64,000 nt of DNA, taken from positions 62,001-126,000 of the forward strand of contig CANMBU010000003.1 of NCBI GenBank assembly GCA_947496175.1, read 5' to 3'. The notes under the pieces were generated by a model. That model searched no databases and was not told where the DNA came from. It saw only the letters and a list, made by a program, of their open reading frames with translations. The translations under genes and the position numbers were made by a program. Source of the stretch: an uncultured Roseovarius sp. (GTDB lineage Bacteria; Pseudomonadota; Alphaproteobacteria; Rhodobacterales; Rhodobacteraceae). This document shows, piece after piece, positions 46,543 through 56,058 of this stretch. How positions within the stretch are numbered: position 1 is the first letter of the stretch; each line of letters starts with the position of its first letter.

Positions 46543-46594
46543 TCCGCACAGTAATCTTCTTGCGCCGATGACAGCGCGGCTCTAGGGCTGATCT

Positions 46595-47983
46595 ATGCAA
46601 GCTCGCCTCACATATAGCCAGCATACGCGCGCAACGCTCAAGCTGGGCCTGCCCTTGGTGGGCAGCCATGTGGCACAGATGGCCATCACGCTCACCGATG
46701 CGGTGATGCTGGGCTGGTACTCGGTCGAGGCGCTGGCCGCCGAAGTGCTGGGCGGGACGCTGTTTTATACGCTCTTCCTGGTTGGATCCGGTTTTGCCTG
46801 GGCGGTGATGCCGATGGTGGCCGCCGCGGCGGCGTCGGGGGATGAAACCCAGATCCGCCGCGTGGCGCGCATGGGCGGCTGGGCGTCGATGATGTTTGCA
46901 GCACTGGTGATGCCGATCATGCTGTTTGCTGAGCCACTCTTCGTGTCCATGGGGCAGGATACGGGCGTGTCCGCCTTGGCGGGGGACTATGCCGAACTGG
47001 TTGGCCTTGCCCTGATCCCGTCGCTTCTGGTGATGGTGCTGAAATCCTATCTCGCCGCGCTGGAACGCACGCAGATCGTGCTGTGGGTGACGGTCGGCGC
47101 CGTGGGGCTGAATGTGCTGGTCAACTATGCCTTCATCTTTGGCAATTGGGGTGCACCGGAACTGGGCGTGCGCGGAGCTGCACTGGCGTCGCTGATCACC
47201 ACAAGCATCTCGTTCATCGCGCTGGCCATCTACGCCACGCGCGTGGAACCGGAACACGCGCTTTTCACCCGCATCTGGCGTCCCGACTGGGAAGCGCTGG
47301 GCCAGGTGTTTCGCCTCGGCTGGCCGATTGGGATGACAAGCCTGGCCGAAACCGGGCTGTTCGCGGCCTCAACGGTCATGATGGGCTGGTTGGGGACCAT
47401 CCCACTGGCCGCGCATGGCATTGCGATGCAAGTCGCCTCGGTCACGTTTATGGTGCATCTGGGCCTCTCCAACGCGGCCACGGTGCGCACTGGCCAAGCC
47501 TTTGGGCGTGGGGACGGACCGGGATTGCGCGATGGAGCCAAGGTGGTTCTGGGTCTGTCGATGGCATTTGCGCTTGTCACTGTGGTGATCCTTTTGGTGA
47601 TGCCGGAGCCGTTGATTTCGCTGTTCCTCGATCCTGATGAGCCAGACCGCGCGGCGGTGATTGGCGTGGGCGTGGGCCTTCTGGCGGCGGCGGCGCTCTT
47701 TCAACTGATGGACGGAGGGCAGGTCATGGCACTGGGCCTGTTGCGCGGGGTGCAGGACACGCGCGCACCGATGATCATTGCCACGATCAGCTACTGGATC
47801 GTGGGCGTGCCGGTCTCGTATCTCTTTGGCTTCACGTGGGGATGGGGCGGGGTTGGCATCTGGCTGGGTCTGGCCGTGGGGCTGGCGTTGGCTGCCGTGC
47901 TCTTGCTCATCCGCTTCTGGGGCTGGTCGGGGCGCAATGTGGGCGCGCGGGCCTTGCAAGAGGGACCAGAGACCGCTACATAG
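46595..47983 (+). CDS. MATE family efflux transporter
   Basis: 462 residues, twelve transmembrane helices in two six-helix halves. The start LKLGLPLVGSHVAQMAITLTD is typical of the NorM-like MATE family. It exchanges Na+ or H+ for cationic drugs or metabolites. It ends 5 bases before the preQ1-type riboswitch of queC. Whether it has anything to do with queuosine is unknown; the riboswitch lies after it. Confidence 0.92.
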   Translation: MQARLTYSQHTRATLKLGLPLVGSHVAQMAITLTDAVMLGWYSVEALAAEVLGGTLFYTLFLVGSGFAWAVMPMVAAAAASGDETQIRRVARMGGWASMMFAALVMPIMLFAEPLFVSMGQDTGVSALAGDYAELVGLALIPSLLVMVLKSYLAALERTQIVLWVTVGAVGLNVLVNYAFIFGNWGAPELGVRGAALASLITTSISFIALAIYATRVEPEHALFTRIWRPDWEALGQVFRLGWPIGMTSLAETGLFAASTVMMGWLGTIPLAAHGIAMQVASVTFMVHLGLSNAATVRTGQAFGRGDGPGLRDGAKVVLGLSMAFALVTVVILLVMPEPLISLFLDPDEPDRAAVIGVGVGLLAAAALFQLMDGGQVMALGLLRGVQDTRAPMIIATISYWIVGVPVSYLFGFTWGWGGVGIWLGLAVGLALAAVLLLIRFWGWSGRNVGARALQEGPETAT

Positions 47984-47988
47984 CCGCC

Positions 47989-48025
47989 CTGCGGTCGCAG
48001 CCTACCCGCATTAAAAAACAAGGAC
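47989..48025 (+). promoter_or_regulatory. PreQ1-I-type riboswitch upstream of queC
   Basis: Stem TGCGG (47990-47994)/CCGCA (48006-48010) with the loop TCGCAGCC, then an A-rich tail TTAAAAAACAAGG that ends in the queC ribosome-binding site. Order and sequence match the preQ1 class I aptamer (loop CGCA, A-rich tail docking in the stem, AGG pairing back). In the bound state the ribosome site would be hidden, so translation of queC-queF is presumably repressed by preQ1. Confidence 0.8.
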
Positions 48026-48032
48026 CAAATCA

Positions 48033-48725
48033 ATGGATACGATTGTGATCTGCTCTGGCGGGCTGGATTCCGTGTCGCTGGCCCACATGGTGGCAGCGGA
48101 GCAGAATCTGCGCGGGCTTCTCTCGTTCGACTATGGCCAGCGTCACGTGAAAGAAGTTGAGTATGCGGCCCGGTGTGCCGAGCGCCTTGGCGTTCCGCAT
48201 AAGGTGGTGGATATATCGAGTGTCGGCGCGGCTCTCAGAGGATCAGCCCTCACAGATGATGTGGACGTCCCCGATGGCCATTACGCCGAAGAGACAATGA
48301 AACTCACCATCGTGCCCAACCGCAACGCAATCATGCTGGCCATCGCCTTCGGCATGGCCGCTGCAGAAAAGGCAGACGCCGTTGCGGCAGCGGTGCATGG
48401 CGGGGATCATTTCATCTATCCCGACTGCCGCCCCGGTTTCATCAACGCGTTTCAGGCCATGCAGGATCACGCGCTGGAAGATGTGGCCGAGATCAAGCTC
48501 TACACGCCGTTTGTCGAGATCAGTAAAGCCGACATCGTCACCGAAGGCGCGCGGCATGGCACGCCCTTTGCCGAGACCTGGTCCTGCTACAAGGGCGGTG
48601 CGGTGCATTGCGGACGCTGTGGCACCTGTGTGGAGCGGCGTGAGGCGTTTCATCTGGCCGGGGTCGCAGATCCGACCGAGTATGCCGATGCCGAGTTCTG
48701 GAAATCCGCTGTGGGGGTCGCCTGA
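48033..48725 (+). CDS. queC: 7-cyano-7-deazaguanine synthase QueC
   Basis: 230 residues. The PP-loop ATP pyrophosphatase motif SGGLDSVS is at the start, and a four-cysteine zinc site in SCYKGGAVHCGRCGTCVE near the end. It converts carboxydeazaguanine and ammonia to preQ0 with ATP. First gene of queC-queD-queE-queF, behind a preQ1-type riboswitch. Its stop shares a base with the queD start. Confidence 0.97.
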   Translation: MDTIVICSGGLDSVSLAHMVAAEQNLRGLLSFDYGQRHVKEVEYAARCAERLGVPHKVVDISSVGAALRGSALTDDVDVPDGHYAEETMKLTIVPNRNAIMLAIAFGMAAAEKADAVAAAVHGGDHFIYPDCRPGFINAFQAMQDHALEDVAEIKLYTPFVEISKADIVTEGARHGTPFAETWSCYKGGAVHCGRCGTCVERREAFHLAGVADPTEYADAEFWKSAVGVA

Positions 48726-49081
48726 TGTACCGGATCACCAAGGAATTCCACTTCTCGGCCAGTCATCAACTGCACGGCCTGCCCGAAGATCACCAATGCG
48801 CGCGTTTGCATGGGCATAACTACATCGTTGAGATTGAGATGAGGGCTGAGGATTTGAACGCCCATGGCTTTGTGCGCGATTATCTCGATCTGGCCGAGCT
48901 GAAGCGCTACATCGACGATACGCTTGATCACCGGCATCTGAACGACATTCTGGGCGACGACGGGGTGACAGCAGAACGCATGGCCAAGCATTTCTATGAT
49001 TGGTGCAAATCGCGCTGGCCTGAAGTGAGCGCGGCTCGGGTGAGTGAAACCCCCAAGACCTGGGCCGAGTATCGCCCATGA
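48725..49081 (+). CDS. queD: 6-carboxytetrahydropterin synthase QueD
   Basis: 118 residues of the PTPS fold. The zinc histidines are in FSASHQLHG and [10 protein letters not shown], with the catalytic cysteine in QCARLHGHN. It makes 6-carboxy-tetrahydropterin from dihydroneopterin triphosphate, the first dedicated queuosine step. Overlaps queE by 4 bases. GTP cyclohydrolase (folE) is not in the window. Confidence 0.95.
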   Translation: MYRITKEFHFSASHQLHGLPEDHQCARLHGHNYIVEIEMRAEDLNAHGFVRDYLDLAELKRYIDDTLDHRHLNDILGDDGVTAERMAKHFYDWCKSRWPEVSAARVSETPKTWAEYRP

Positions 49082-49803
49082 GCGACACCCGCATCCGCGT
49101 CTCCGAGATTTTCGGACCGACGATCCAGGGCGAGGGCGCCCTGATCGGGCAACCGACTGTCTTTGTGCGCACGGGTGGCTGCGATTTTCGCTGCAGCTGG
49201 TGTGACAGCATGCATGCGGTGGACAATGACTATCGCGACACATGGACCCCCATGACCGCTCAGGCGGTGATGGAAAAGGTGGCAACGCTGTCGGGTGGAA
49301 AGCCTATTCTGGTGACGCTCTCTGGCGGCAATCCGGCGATCCAACCCTTGGCTGAGTTGATCCGGTTGGGGCAGAGGCAGGGGTACTACTTTGCCATGGA
49401 AACCCAAGGCTCTGTGGTGAAAGACTGGTTTGAGGCGTTGGATATGCTGGTGCTGTCGCCCAAGCCGCCATCGTCGGGGATGGAGACCAACTGGGGCTTG
49501 GTGGCTGAATGCGTGGAGGCCGCGCAGGGCACGCAGACAGTGCTCAAGATCGTGGTTTTCAACGAGGCGGATTTCACCTATGCGCGGGACGCTGCGGCAC
49601 GGTTTCCGCAGCTGCCGGTGTATTTGCAGCCGGGTAATCACACGCCGCCGCCGCCAGAGGATGATGGCGCAATGGTCGATCAGGCCGGGCTTGATGCGCG
49701 GATGCGGTGGCTGGTGGATCGTGTCACGGAAGAAAAATGGTATGACGCCCGGGTGCTGCCACAGCTGCATGTCAGCCTGTGGGGCAATAAGCGCGGGGTT
49801 TGA
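49078..49803 (+). CDS. queE: 7-carboxy-7-deazaguanine synthase QueE (radical SAM)
   Basis: 241 residues. The radical SAM cluster motif is CDFRCSWC (CX3CX2C, near residue 38) and the GGNP segment (SGGNPAIQP) matches the SAM-binding site. It contracts the 6-carboxypterin ring to carboxydeazaguanine in one radical step. N-terminal start [17 protein letters not shown] is typical. Coupled to queD and followed by queF. Confidence 0.96.
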   Translation: MSDTRIRVSEIFGPTIQGEGALIGQPTVFVRTGGCDFRCSWCDSMHAVDNDYRDTWTPMTAQAVMEKVATLSGGKPILVTLSGGNPAIQPLAELIRLGQRQGYYFAMETQGSVVKDWFEALDMLVLSPKPPSSGMETNWGLVAECVEAAQGTQTVLKIVVFNEADFTYARDAAARFPQLPVYLQPGNHTPPPPEDDGAMVDQAGLDARMRWLVDRVTEEKWYDARVLPQLHVSLWGNKRGV

Positions 49804-49814
49804 CGGAGGATCAG

Positions 49815-50279
49815 ATGGCCGACAATATCTACAAGGATCTCAAACAGCTGGGCGGCGCCACCGTGGTGCCGCAAAACCCCGATGAGGCCGAGCTGGAACG
49901 CGTGGAGAACCCGCAGGCCGATGTCGCCTATAACGTGCGGTTCACCGCACCTGAGTTCACCTCGCTCTGCCCCATGACCGGCCAGCCCGATTTTGCGCAT
50001 CTGGTGATAGACTACGTGCCGGGCCAGTGGTTGGTGGAGAGCAAATCGCTGAAGCTTTACCTCACAAGCTTCAGAAATCACGGTGCTTTTCATGAGGATT
50101 GCACGGTGAGCATCGCCCGGCGTCTGGTGGAGTTCTTAGAGCCGCAATGGCTGCGCATCGGCGGCTACTGGTACCCGCGCGGGGGCATTCCGATTGATGT
50201 GTTCTGGCAGACAGGCGAGATGCCTCAGGGCGTGTGGGTCCCCGATCAGGGCGTGCCGGGGTATCGCGGACGAGGGTGA
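49815..50279 (+). CDS. queF: NADPH-dependent 7-cyano-7-deazaguanine reductase QueF (short form)
   Basis: 154 residues, the unimodular short QueF. The nucleophile cysteine is in [14 protein letters not shown] and the substrate glutamate in HGAFHEDC. It reduces the nitrile of preQ0 to preQ1 for insertion into tRNA. I start at ATG 49815 with GGAGG upstream; the ATG-like frame at 49800 overlaps the queE stop. Last gene of the operon; preQ1 is its product and the probable ligand of the upstream riboswitch. Confidence 0.95.
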   Translation: MADNIYKDLKQLGGATVVPQNPDEAELERVENPQADVAYNVRFTAPEFTSLCPMTGQPDFAHLVIDYVPGQWLVESKSLKLYLTSFRNHGAFHEDCTVSIARRLVEFLEPQWLRIGGYWYPRGGIPIDVFWQTGEMPQGVWVPDQGVPGYRGRG

Positions 50280-50287
50280 GGGACAAG

Positions 50288-50353
50288 CGTCATCCCCGAC
50301 TTGACCAAGGATCTTTGAATATAGAGGTCCTTGGGTCAAGCTCGAGGATGACG
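50288..50353. repeat. 66-bp imperfect palindrome (dispersed intergenic repeat type)
   Basis: CGTCATCC at 50288 pairs with GGATGACG at 50346-50353, with further matches inside (TTGACCAAGGATC / GGTCCTTGGGTCAA). It starts 9 bases after queF and could also end its transcript. GTCATCCC-type palindromes are widespread in alphaproteobacterial intergenic DNA. Confidence 0.65.
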
Positions 50354-50366
50354 GGCAGAAATGTTC

Positions 50367-50398
50367 GCGCGGAACCAAGGGCCGCAGGCCCGCCGCGC
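50367..50398. repeat. REP-like 32-bp palindromic repeat, copy 1
   Basis: GCGCGG ... GGGCC-GCA-GGCCC ... CCGCGC. It is identical to copy 2 at 53767-53798 except for one base. Both copies are in the same orientation, exactly 3,400 bp apart, and bracket three DMT transporter genes. The rest of the gap to 50639 has no convincing gene: a 59-residue frame at 50437-50616 lacks a ribosome site. Confidence 0.75.
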
Positions 50399-50639
50399 GA
50401 TCGGTCGTTCATTAAGGCGCCATTGGTTCGAGCCTAATGGACGACACCGCCCCATCGGGCTGGCGATTGGTTGACGTCAGCGCGTCGATCAAGAGGCTTG
50501 CGAATTGGGCAGACATAAAGTGCTTTGAACCGGAGACAGATCGCCATCCCGCGGTCTGGCCATCGCGCGGCTCTTGGACCACTTCCGCTAACGGTATTCT
50601 CTGGCAAAAGAATTAAATCAGACTAAAAGGCGACAGCTT

Positions 50640-51554
50640 CTATACCAACGTCACCGGCGGCTTCCGTCGCATCCCCAGGGCGGCGTTGAAGGCAATCGCC
50701 GCCAGCAAGATCGCCCCGCCGATGGCGGTGGCTGTAGAGATGGTTTCGCCCAGGAAAAGCCAGACCCACAAAGGCCCCAGGACCACTTCGGCCAGTGACA
50801 GAAGCGTCAGCTCGGCGGCAGGCACGTGCTTGGACCCGATGGTATAAAGCACCAGACCGGCGCCCACCTGAAACAGCCCCATGCAGAGCGCGATGCCGCC
50901 GTCGCGGGGTGTCAGCACCAAGGGCAAGCCAAGCACCACGCAGATCACGCCCATCACCACTATCGCCATCAGGCCCGAGACAAACACCGCCGGGAGCATC
51001 TCACCATTGCGCCCCCATCGCAGGGCAATGGTGAAGATGGCAAACCCAAGCGCCGAAAAGAGCGCCGCGAGATTTCCGCTCATGGAAGAAACACCTGAGC
51101 TGTCGCTGACCATCACGCCGATGCCGCCGCAGGCCGCCAGAATGGCGATCCAGGTATGCGCGCGCACGCGCTCGCCCAGGATGATCCATGCGAGCACTGC
51201 GGTCATGAAGGGCGCGCTGGCAAAGAGCAGCATGGCATCGGCAACGGACGTATTCTGAATGGCGTAAATCCCGCCCGTATAAGCCGCGACCAGAGACGCG
51301 CCGCCGATCATCGTGGGCCATCCGCCCTTGCGCGCCAGGGTGAGAGGGTTCTGGCCCGTGCGCAGGCGGATCACGACATAGAGCAGCGCTGTCAGGCCAA
51401 AGGAGCGATAGAACAGGATTTGCCAGACCAGCGCATCCTCGATCAGGCGAATGCCCAACCCCACGGTGGACCACAGCACACCTGCCAGGATCACCAAAAG
51501 GTATCCTTGAACGCGGGTCTCTGGCAGAGATTGAGCCGGGGCTGTTTCTGTCAC
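50640..51554 (-). CDS. EamA/DMT family transporter
   Basis: 304 residues, ten predicted transmembrane helices in two EamA repeats. Repeat one starts LVILAGVLWSTVGLGIRLIE; repeat two contains YTIGSKHVPAAELTLLSLAEVVLGPL with the LGE motif. It is downstream of a second EamA gene with a 4-base overlap, so the pair is one operon. Probably exports amino-acid-like or other small metabolites; substrate unknown. Confidence 0.87.
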   Translation of the reverse strand: MTETAPAQSLPETRVQGYLLVILAGVLWSTVGLGIRLIEDALVWQILFYRSFGLTALLYVVIRLRTGQNPLTLARKGGWPTMIGGASLVAAYTGGIYAIQNTSVADAMLLFASAPFMTAVLAWIILGERVRAHTWIAILAACGGIGVMVSDSSGVSSMSGNLAALFSALGFAIFTIALRWGRNGEMLPAVFVSGLMAIVVMGVICVVLGLPLVLTPRDGGIALCMGLFQVGAGLVLYTIGSKHVPAAELTLLSLAEVVLGPLWVWLFLGETISTATAIGGAILLAAIAFNAALGMRRKPPVTLV

Positions 51555-52594
51555 GACAGGTTCTCGTCTTCAGGAATTTGCGTGGGATGCGGGGAGGCCG
51601 GAGCAAACACGGTTTCGGCCACCACGGGCGCGTCATCGGTGTGCTGTGTGGCGCGCAATTCACGAAACCCAAGGTACAACCCGCCGCTGACAATCAGCGC
51701 CATGCCGGTCAAGGTATTGATCCCTGGCACTTCGCTGAACACGAAATATCCAAGTGCAGTGGCCAGCGGCAGATAGGTGTAGTCGAACGGAGCTACCAGA
51801 CTGGCATTGGCCACCTGATAGGCGCGGCTGAGGAAGATATAGCCGCACATGCCGGTGGCGCCGAGCAGGACCAAAAGCGGCCATTGGCTCAGCCCGGCCT
51901 CAGGATAGGTGAGGTGCAGATGGGGATAGTCAAGCGTGGCAGAGACCAATTGATTGACCAGCCAGCCCATAGGCAAAATCAAAACGCCCGACCAGCCGAG
52001 CGTATGCAACCCGACCGTCAAGGAGCTTTCCTGCTCACCAATTGTGCGCACGAGGATCTGACTGGCCGAATAGGTGACGGCACAGGCGAGCGGCAGCAGG
52101 GCAATAAGCGAAAACCCGTCACCGGTGGGGTTGACGGCAATAACCACGCCGACAAACCCCACTGCCAGCGCGCCGATGCGGTGGGGGCCGATGGTTTCCT
52201 TGAGCCAGAACGCGGCCATGAGGGCCGTGATCAATGGGGCAGAAAAGAAGATCGTGGTGACCTCCGCCAATCCCATGAAGGGAAAGGCGGTGTAGAAAAG
52301 GGAAAACCCTGTCGCAAAGAGCGCCCCGCGCATGAAGTGAATATGCGTGAATGGGGTGCGCAGTTTGTGGGGGCCGCCTAGAAACAGAATGAGCGGAACC
52401 AAAACCACAATGGACACCACCGACCTGATGAAGAGCAGCATCCAGATCGGATAGCTCAGCAAAAGCGATTTCATCATCGCATCCTGCACGACGAAGAACA
52501 GCATGCCGATTTCGATGCACAGAATGCCTTGCAGAGCACGCGAGGGCGCAGACACAGCTGAAGTGGTCGACGAAGAGGGATCTTGCGTCGTCAT
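51551..52594 (-). CDS. EamA/DMT family transporter
   Basis: 347 residues with ten transmembrane helices and a hydrophilic N-terminus and C-terminus. The first repeat starts GILCIEIGMLFFVVQDAMMK; the second is GMCGYIFLSRAYQVANASLVAP. It is the promoter-proximal gene of the pair. A third EamA gene at 52836 is divergent. Paralogs are not close copies by eye. Substrate unknown. Confidence 0.87.
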   Translation of the reverse strand: MTTQDPSSSTTSAVSAPSRALQGILCIEIGMLFFVVQDAMMKSLLLSYPIWMLLFIRSVVSIVVLVPLILFLGGPHKLRTPFTHIHFMRGALFATGFSLFYTAFPFMGLAEVTTIFFSAPLITALMAAFWLKETIGPHRIGALAVGFVGVVIAVNPTGDGFSLIALLPLACAVTYSASQILVRTIGEQESSLTVGLHTLGWSGVLILPMGWLVNQLVSATLDYPHLHLTYPEAGLSQWPLLVLLGATGMCGYIFLSRAYQVANASLVAPFDYTYLPLATALGYFVFSEVPGINTLTGMALIVSGGLYLGFRELRATQHTDDAPVVAETVFAPASPHPTQIPEDENLS

Positions 52595-52835
52595 GGCGTC
52601 ACCTTGGTTTCATTGAACGGCGGAAATGCCACCGCTAAGGGGAAGCGTGCCGTTCCCAAAAGGGCGCGTCTCGCTTGTTTGCGACCTCGTGTCGGGAATG
52701 GAACAGATGGGGTGGTGAGGCGCTGTCCCTTTCTGTCGTAAATACAGAGGCTTCCGAGCGAGATAGATTATCTGAGTTGCGTGCAGGCGACCCCCATGCT
52801 CATGTCAGCCCAAAGAAATTTGAAAGACACCCCTC

Positions 52836-53714
52836 ATGCCGACCTCACGCCCTTTCTGGCTTGTCGCCGCCCCTGTGGTGTTTCTGATGCTGTGGTCGGG
52901 TGGGTATCCGGTCGCGAAAGTGGGGTTGCAATACACCCAGCCGATGACGCTTCTGACCTTGCGCTTCGGGATGGTTGTGGCGCTGATGACGGTGCTCTTC
53001 ATCATTTTGCGCCCCCCATTGCCCAAGACACGGGCTGAATGGGGGCATCTGGCCTTTGTCGGGTTCCTCATTCAGGCGGTTTACTTTGGGCTAAGCTATT
53101 TTGCCTTCGCCTCGGGCGTGGCGGCAGGCACAGTGGCGCTTTTCATGTCGCTGCAGCCGGTTCTGGTGGCGATGGTCGTGCCGCGCTGGGCGGGTGAACA
53201 TGTGGGGCGCAACCAGTGGCTTGGGCTGATCCTCGGGCTGGCGGGCGCTGTGGTGGTGATCTCGGCGCGCTCTGCCGTTGAGGCACCGTCGCTCTTTGGC
53301 GTCACCTGCGCGCTTCTGGGGCTGGCGGGCATCACCGCAGGCTCGCTTTGGGAGAAACGCTTTGGGCTGAGCCACCATCCGGTCACGGCCAATTTGGTAG
53401 GTTATATCGCGGGGCTGGTTGGCGTGGCACCTCTGATGCTCTTGCAAGAGGACATCTCGATTGACTGGACCTGGGAGTTTACCGGCGCGATTGGTTATCT
53501 GGTCGTGGGTAATTCGCTGATCGCCGTGGGGCTGCTCCTGGCGATGATCCGGGCAGGCGACGTGGCGCGGGTCTCTGCGCTCTTGTACCTCGTGCCGCCT
53601 CTGGCCGCGCTCTTGGCGTGGGGGCTGCTGGGAGAAGTGATGCCGCCCTTGGCCTGGGCTGGCATGGGCGTGGCCGCAATGGGGGTGTTTTTGGCGACAC
53701 GGAAGGTGGGGTAG
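52836..53714 (+). CDS. EamA/DMT family transporter
   Basis: 292 residues, ten helices in two EamA repeats (start FWLVAAPVVFLMLWSGGYPVAK; second repeat contains LLALLAWGLLGEVMPPLAW with the LGE segment). It is divergent from the pair at 50640-52594 across a 241-base gap that holds no other gene. Three DMT genes in a row between two identical repeats is unusual for this window. Confidence 0.87.
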   Translation: MPTSRPFWLVAAPVVFLMLWSGGYPVAKVGLQYTQPMTLLTLRFGMVVALMTVLFIILRPPLPKTRAEWGHLAFVGFLIQAVYFGLSYFAFASGVAAGTVALFMSLQPVLVAMVVPRWAGEHVGRNQWLGLILGLAGAVVVISARSAVEAPSLFGVTCALLGLAGITAGSLWEKRFGLSHHPVTANLVGYIAGLVGVAPLMLLQEDISIDWTWEFTGAIGYLVVGNSLIAVGLLLAMIRAGDVARVSALLYLVPPLAALLAWGLLGEVMPPLAWAGMGVAAMGVFLATRKVG

Positions 53715-53766
53715 GTTGGAAAGTCAGCTGTTTGGACGAAGCTGCCATGTGTTCAATGCCCCCAAA

Positions 53767-53798
53767 GCGCGGAATCAAGGGCCGCAGGCCCGCCGCGC
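53767..53798. repeat. REP-like 32-bp palindromic repeat, copy 2
   Basis: Same sequence as copy 1 at 50367-50398 except one base (GGAATC here, GGAACC there). It is immediately followed by a second GC-rich hairpin at 53800-53829 (AGCGCCGG/CCGGCGCT) followed by TTGTT. Confidence 0.75.
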
Positions 53799-53799
53799 C

Positions 53800-53829
53800 A
53801 GCGCCGGACCGGCCCGGTGGGCCGGCGCT
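53800..53829. terminator. GC-rich terminator-like hairpin behind the DMT gene
   Basis: AGCGCCGG (53800-53807) pairs with CCGGCGCT (53822-53829), with inner GGCCC/GGGCC pairing, then TTGTT. It could end the 52836 gene. The rest of this 310-base gap (53715-54024) has a perfect 8-bp hairpin GGCGGGGT/ACCCCGCC at 53998-54016, just beyond the acs stop. Confidence 0.55.
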
Positions 53830-54024
53830 TTGTTCACGTAAGCGCGCCGAATGTATTAAAGAGGTGCTTGGCGGGGATAAATCTTAGCAGAACAGATGGA
53901 GGCTGCGCCGTCCCCCTGTCCGGCGCTGTCGCGGCTTAGTGTGAATGACGCGGATTTGAACATGTAGGCCGGGGTTCACTCCTGCACATATCGGGTTGGC
54001 GGGGTGAAACCCCGCCCTACGACG

Positions 54025-55974
54025 TTATCCCCGGTTCATCCGGTTCTCGATGAGGTCATCCACCACAGCCGGCTCCGCCAACGTCGAGGTGTCTCCAAGA
54101 GAGCCATAATCATTCTCGGCGATCTTGCGCAGAATGCGGCGCATGATCTTGCCGGAACGGGTCTTGGGCAGGCCCGGAGCCCATTGGATGAGATCCGGAG
54201 ACGCGATGGGGCCAATCTCTGTGCGCACCCAGTTGCGCAGCTCGGTCTTCAGCTCATCGGTATATTCCTCACCGCCCATCAGCGTGACGTAGCAATAGAT
54301 GCCTTGCCCTTTGATATCATGCGGATAACCCACCACAGCGGCCTCAGAGACCTTGGAATGCGCGACCAGAGCACTTTCCACTTCCGCCGTGCCCATCCGG
54401 TGGCCCGAGACGTTGATCACGTCATCAACGCGGCCGGTGATCCAGTAATAGCCGTCTTCATCCCGGCGGCATCCGTCGCCGGTGAAGTAATAGCCTTTGT
54501 AGTCGGCGAAATAGGTTTTCATGAACCGCTCATGATCGCCCCAAACGGTGCGCATTTGCCCCGGCCAGCTGTCTTTCATGCACAGCACGCCCTCAACGCC
54601 GTTGCCTTCGATAATCTCGCCGGTTGTTGGCTCAAGCACCACCGGCTCAATCCCAAAGAACGGGCCACAGCATGACCCGGGCTTGGCGGCTGTTGCGCCG
54701 GGCAGGGGGGTCATCAGGTGTCCGCCGGTTTCGGTCTGCCACCACGTGTCCACGATGGGGCAGCGCCCGCCGCCCACGACATCGTTGTACCAATTCCACG
54801 CTTCGGGATTGATCGGCTCTCCCACGGTGCCCAGCACACGCACGGAACTCAGGTCGCATTTGGTGACGTAGTCATTGCCTTGCCCCATCAGCGCACGGAT
54901 GGCCGTGGGGGCGGTGTAGAACTGATTCACTTTATGCTTTTCGCACACCTGCCAGAAACGGCTGGCATCCGGGTAGGTCGGCACGCCTTCGAACATCAGC
55001 GTGGTCGCGCCATTGGCCAGCGGGCCGTAGACGATATAGCTGTGGCCCGTGACCCAGCCCACATCAGCCGTACACCAGTAGATGTCGCCCTCATGGTAAT
55101 CAAAGACCAGCTCATGGGTCATCGCGGCATAAACGAGATACCCACCGGTGGTGTGCACCACACCTTTGGGCATGCCAGTGGACCCGGATGTGTAGAGGAT
55201 AAAAAGCGGGTCTTCGGCGTTCATCTCTTCGGGCGGACAGTCTGCCTCGACCTTTTCGGCCTCCTCATGAAGCCAGTAGTCAAGACCATCGCGCCACGCG
55301 ATCTGATCCCCGGTGCGCTTCACAACAAGACATTTCACCTCGTCAAAGTCATTCAAGAGCGCCTGATTGACATTGTCTTTGAGCTTTGTGGCTTTGCCGC
55401 CGCGTGGGGCGGTGTCGGCGGTGATGACCACCTTTGCGTCACAGCCATTCACACGCGCGCCCAGAGCATCAGGCGAGAACCCGGCGAAGACAATGGAATG
55501 AATGGCCCCAATCCGCGCACAGGCCAGCATCGCATAGGCGGCCTCGGGGATCATCGGCAGATAAAGCACCACGCGGTCACCTTTGCCCACGCCCATGGAT
55601 TTTAGCACATTGGCCATTTTGCAGGTTTGCGCGTGCAGCTCTTTGTAGGTAATGTGTTGTGCAGGCTCATTGGGATCATCAGGCTCCCAGATGATGGCCG
55701 TCTGATCACCGCGCTTGGCCAGATGCCGATCAATACAGTTGGCGGCCACGTTCAGCGTGCCATCCTCGAACCATTTGATCGAGACATTGCCGAAGGAATA
55801 ATCAACGTCCTTGACCTTGGTGAACGGTTTCATCCAATCAACACGCTTGCCATGTTCCCCCCAGAAAGCGACCGGGTCTTTGATCGAGGCAGCATACATT
55901 TCTTCATATTTGGCGGCGTCGATATGGGCTTTGGCCGCAAACTCGGGTGCGGGTGCATAGGTGGTGTCAGACAT
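54025..55974 (-). CDS. acs: Acetyl-CoA synthetase
   Basis: 649 residues. The adenylation motif [11 protein letters not shown] spans residues ~262-272 and the acetylation-control lysine lies in PKTRSGK at ~609, as in Salmonella Acs. It activates acetate to acetyl-CoA through acetyl-AMP. It lies downstream of a complete ABC importer operon on the same strand, 84 bases away. An ScfR-like regulator and an SSS-kinase system are next to that importer, so acetate use is probably controlled here. Confidence 0.97.
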   Translation of the reverse strand: MSDTTYAPAPEFAAKAHIDAAKYEEMYAASIKDPVAFWGEHGKRVDWMKPFTKVKDVDYSFGNVSIKWFEDGTLNVAANCIDRHLAKRGDQTAIIWEPDDPNEPAQHITYKELHAQTCKMANVLKSMGVGKGDRVVLYLPMIPEAAYAMLACARIGAIHSIVFAGFSPDALGARVNGCDAKVVITADTAPRGGKATKLKDNVNQALLNDFDEVKCLVVKRTGDQIAWRDGLDYWLHEEAEKVEADCPPEEMNAEDPLFILYTSGSTGMPKGVVHTTGGYLVYAAMTHELVFDYHEGDIYWCTADVGWVTGHSYIVYGPLANGATTLMFEGVPTYPDASRFWQVCEKHKVNQFYTAPTAIRALMGQGNDYVTKCDLSSVRVLGTVGEPINPEAWNWYNDVVGGGRCPIVDTWWQTETGGHLMTPLPGATAAKPGSCCGPFFGIEPVVLEPTTGEIIEGNGVEGVLCMKDSWPGQMRTVWGDHERFMKTYFADYKGYYFTGDGCRRDEDGYYWITGRVDDVINVSGHRMGTAEVESALVAHSKVSEAAVVGYPHDIKGQGIYCYVTLMGGEEYTDELKTELRNWVRTEIGPIASPDLIQWAPGLPKTRSGKIMRRILRKIAENDYGSLGDTSTLAEPAVVDDLIENRMNRG

Positions 55975-56058
55975 GGCAGTCCCTCACAGTCGTATTATGA
56001 AATTCTTTGTTGCCTGCCCCGCCGACAGAGAGAAAAACTGGGGGACAGGCAAAGGGCC

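Noticed and set aside
50415..50450. T-arm-like hairpin with a TTCGAGC loop, possible tRNA
   Set aside because: No matching acceptor or anticodon arm upstream and no plausible 3' end.
50437..50616. 59-residue frame between the REP-like repeat and the DMT gene
   Set aside because: No ribosome site, no recognisable family, directly follows a palindromic repeat; more likely chance.
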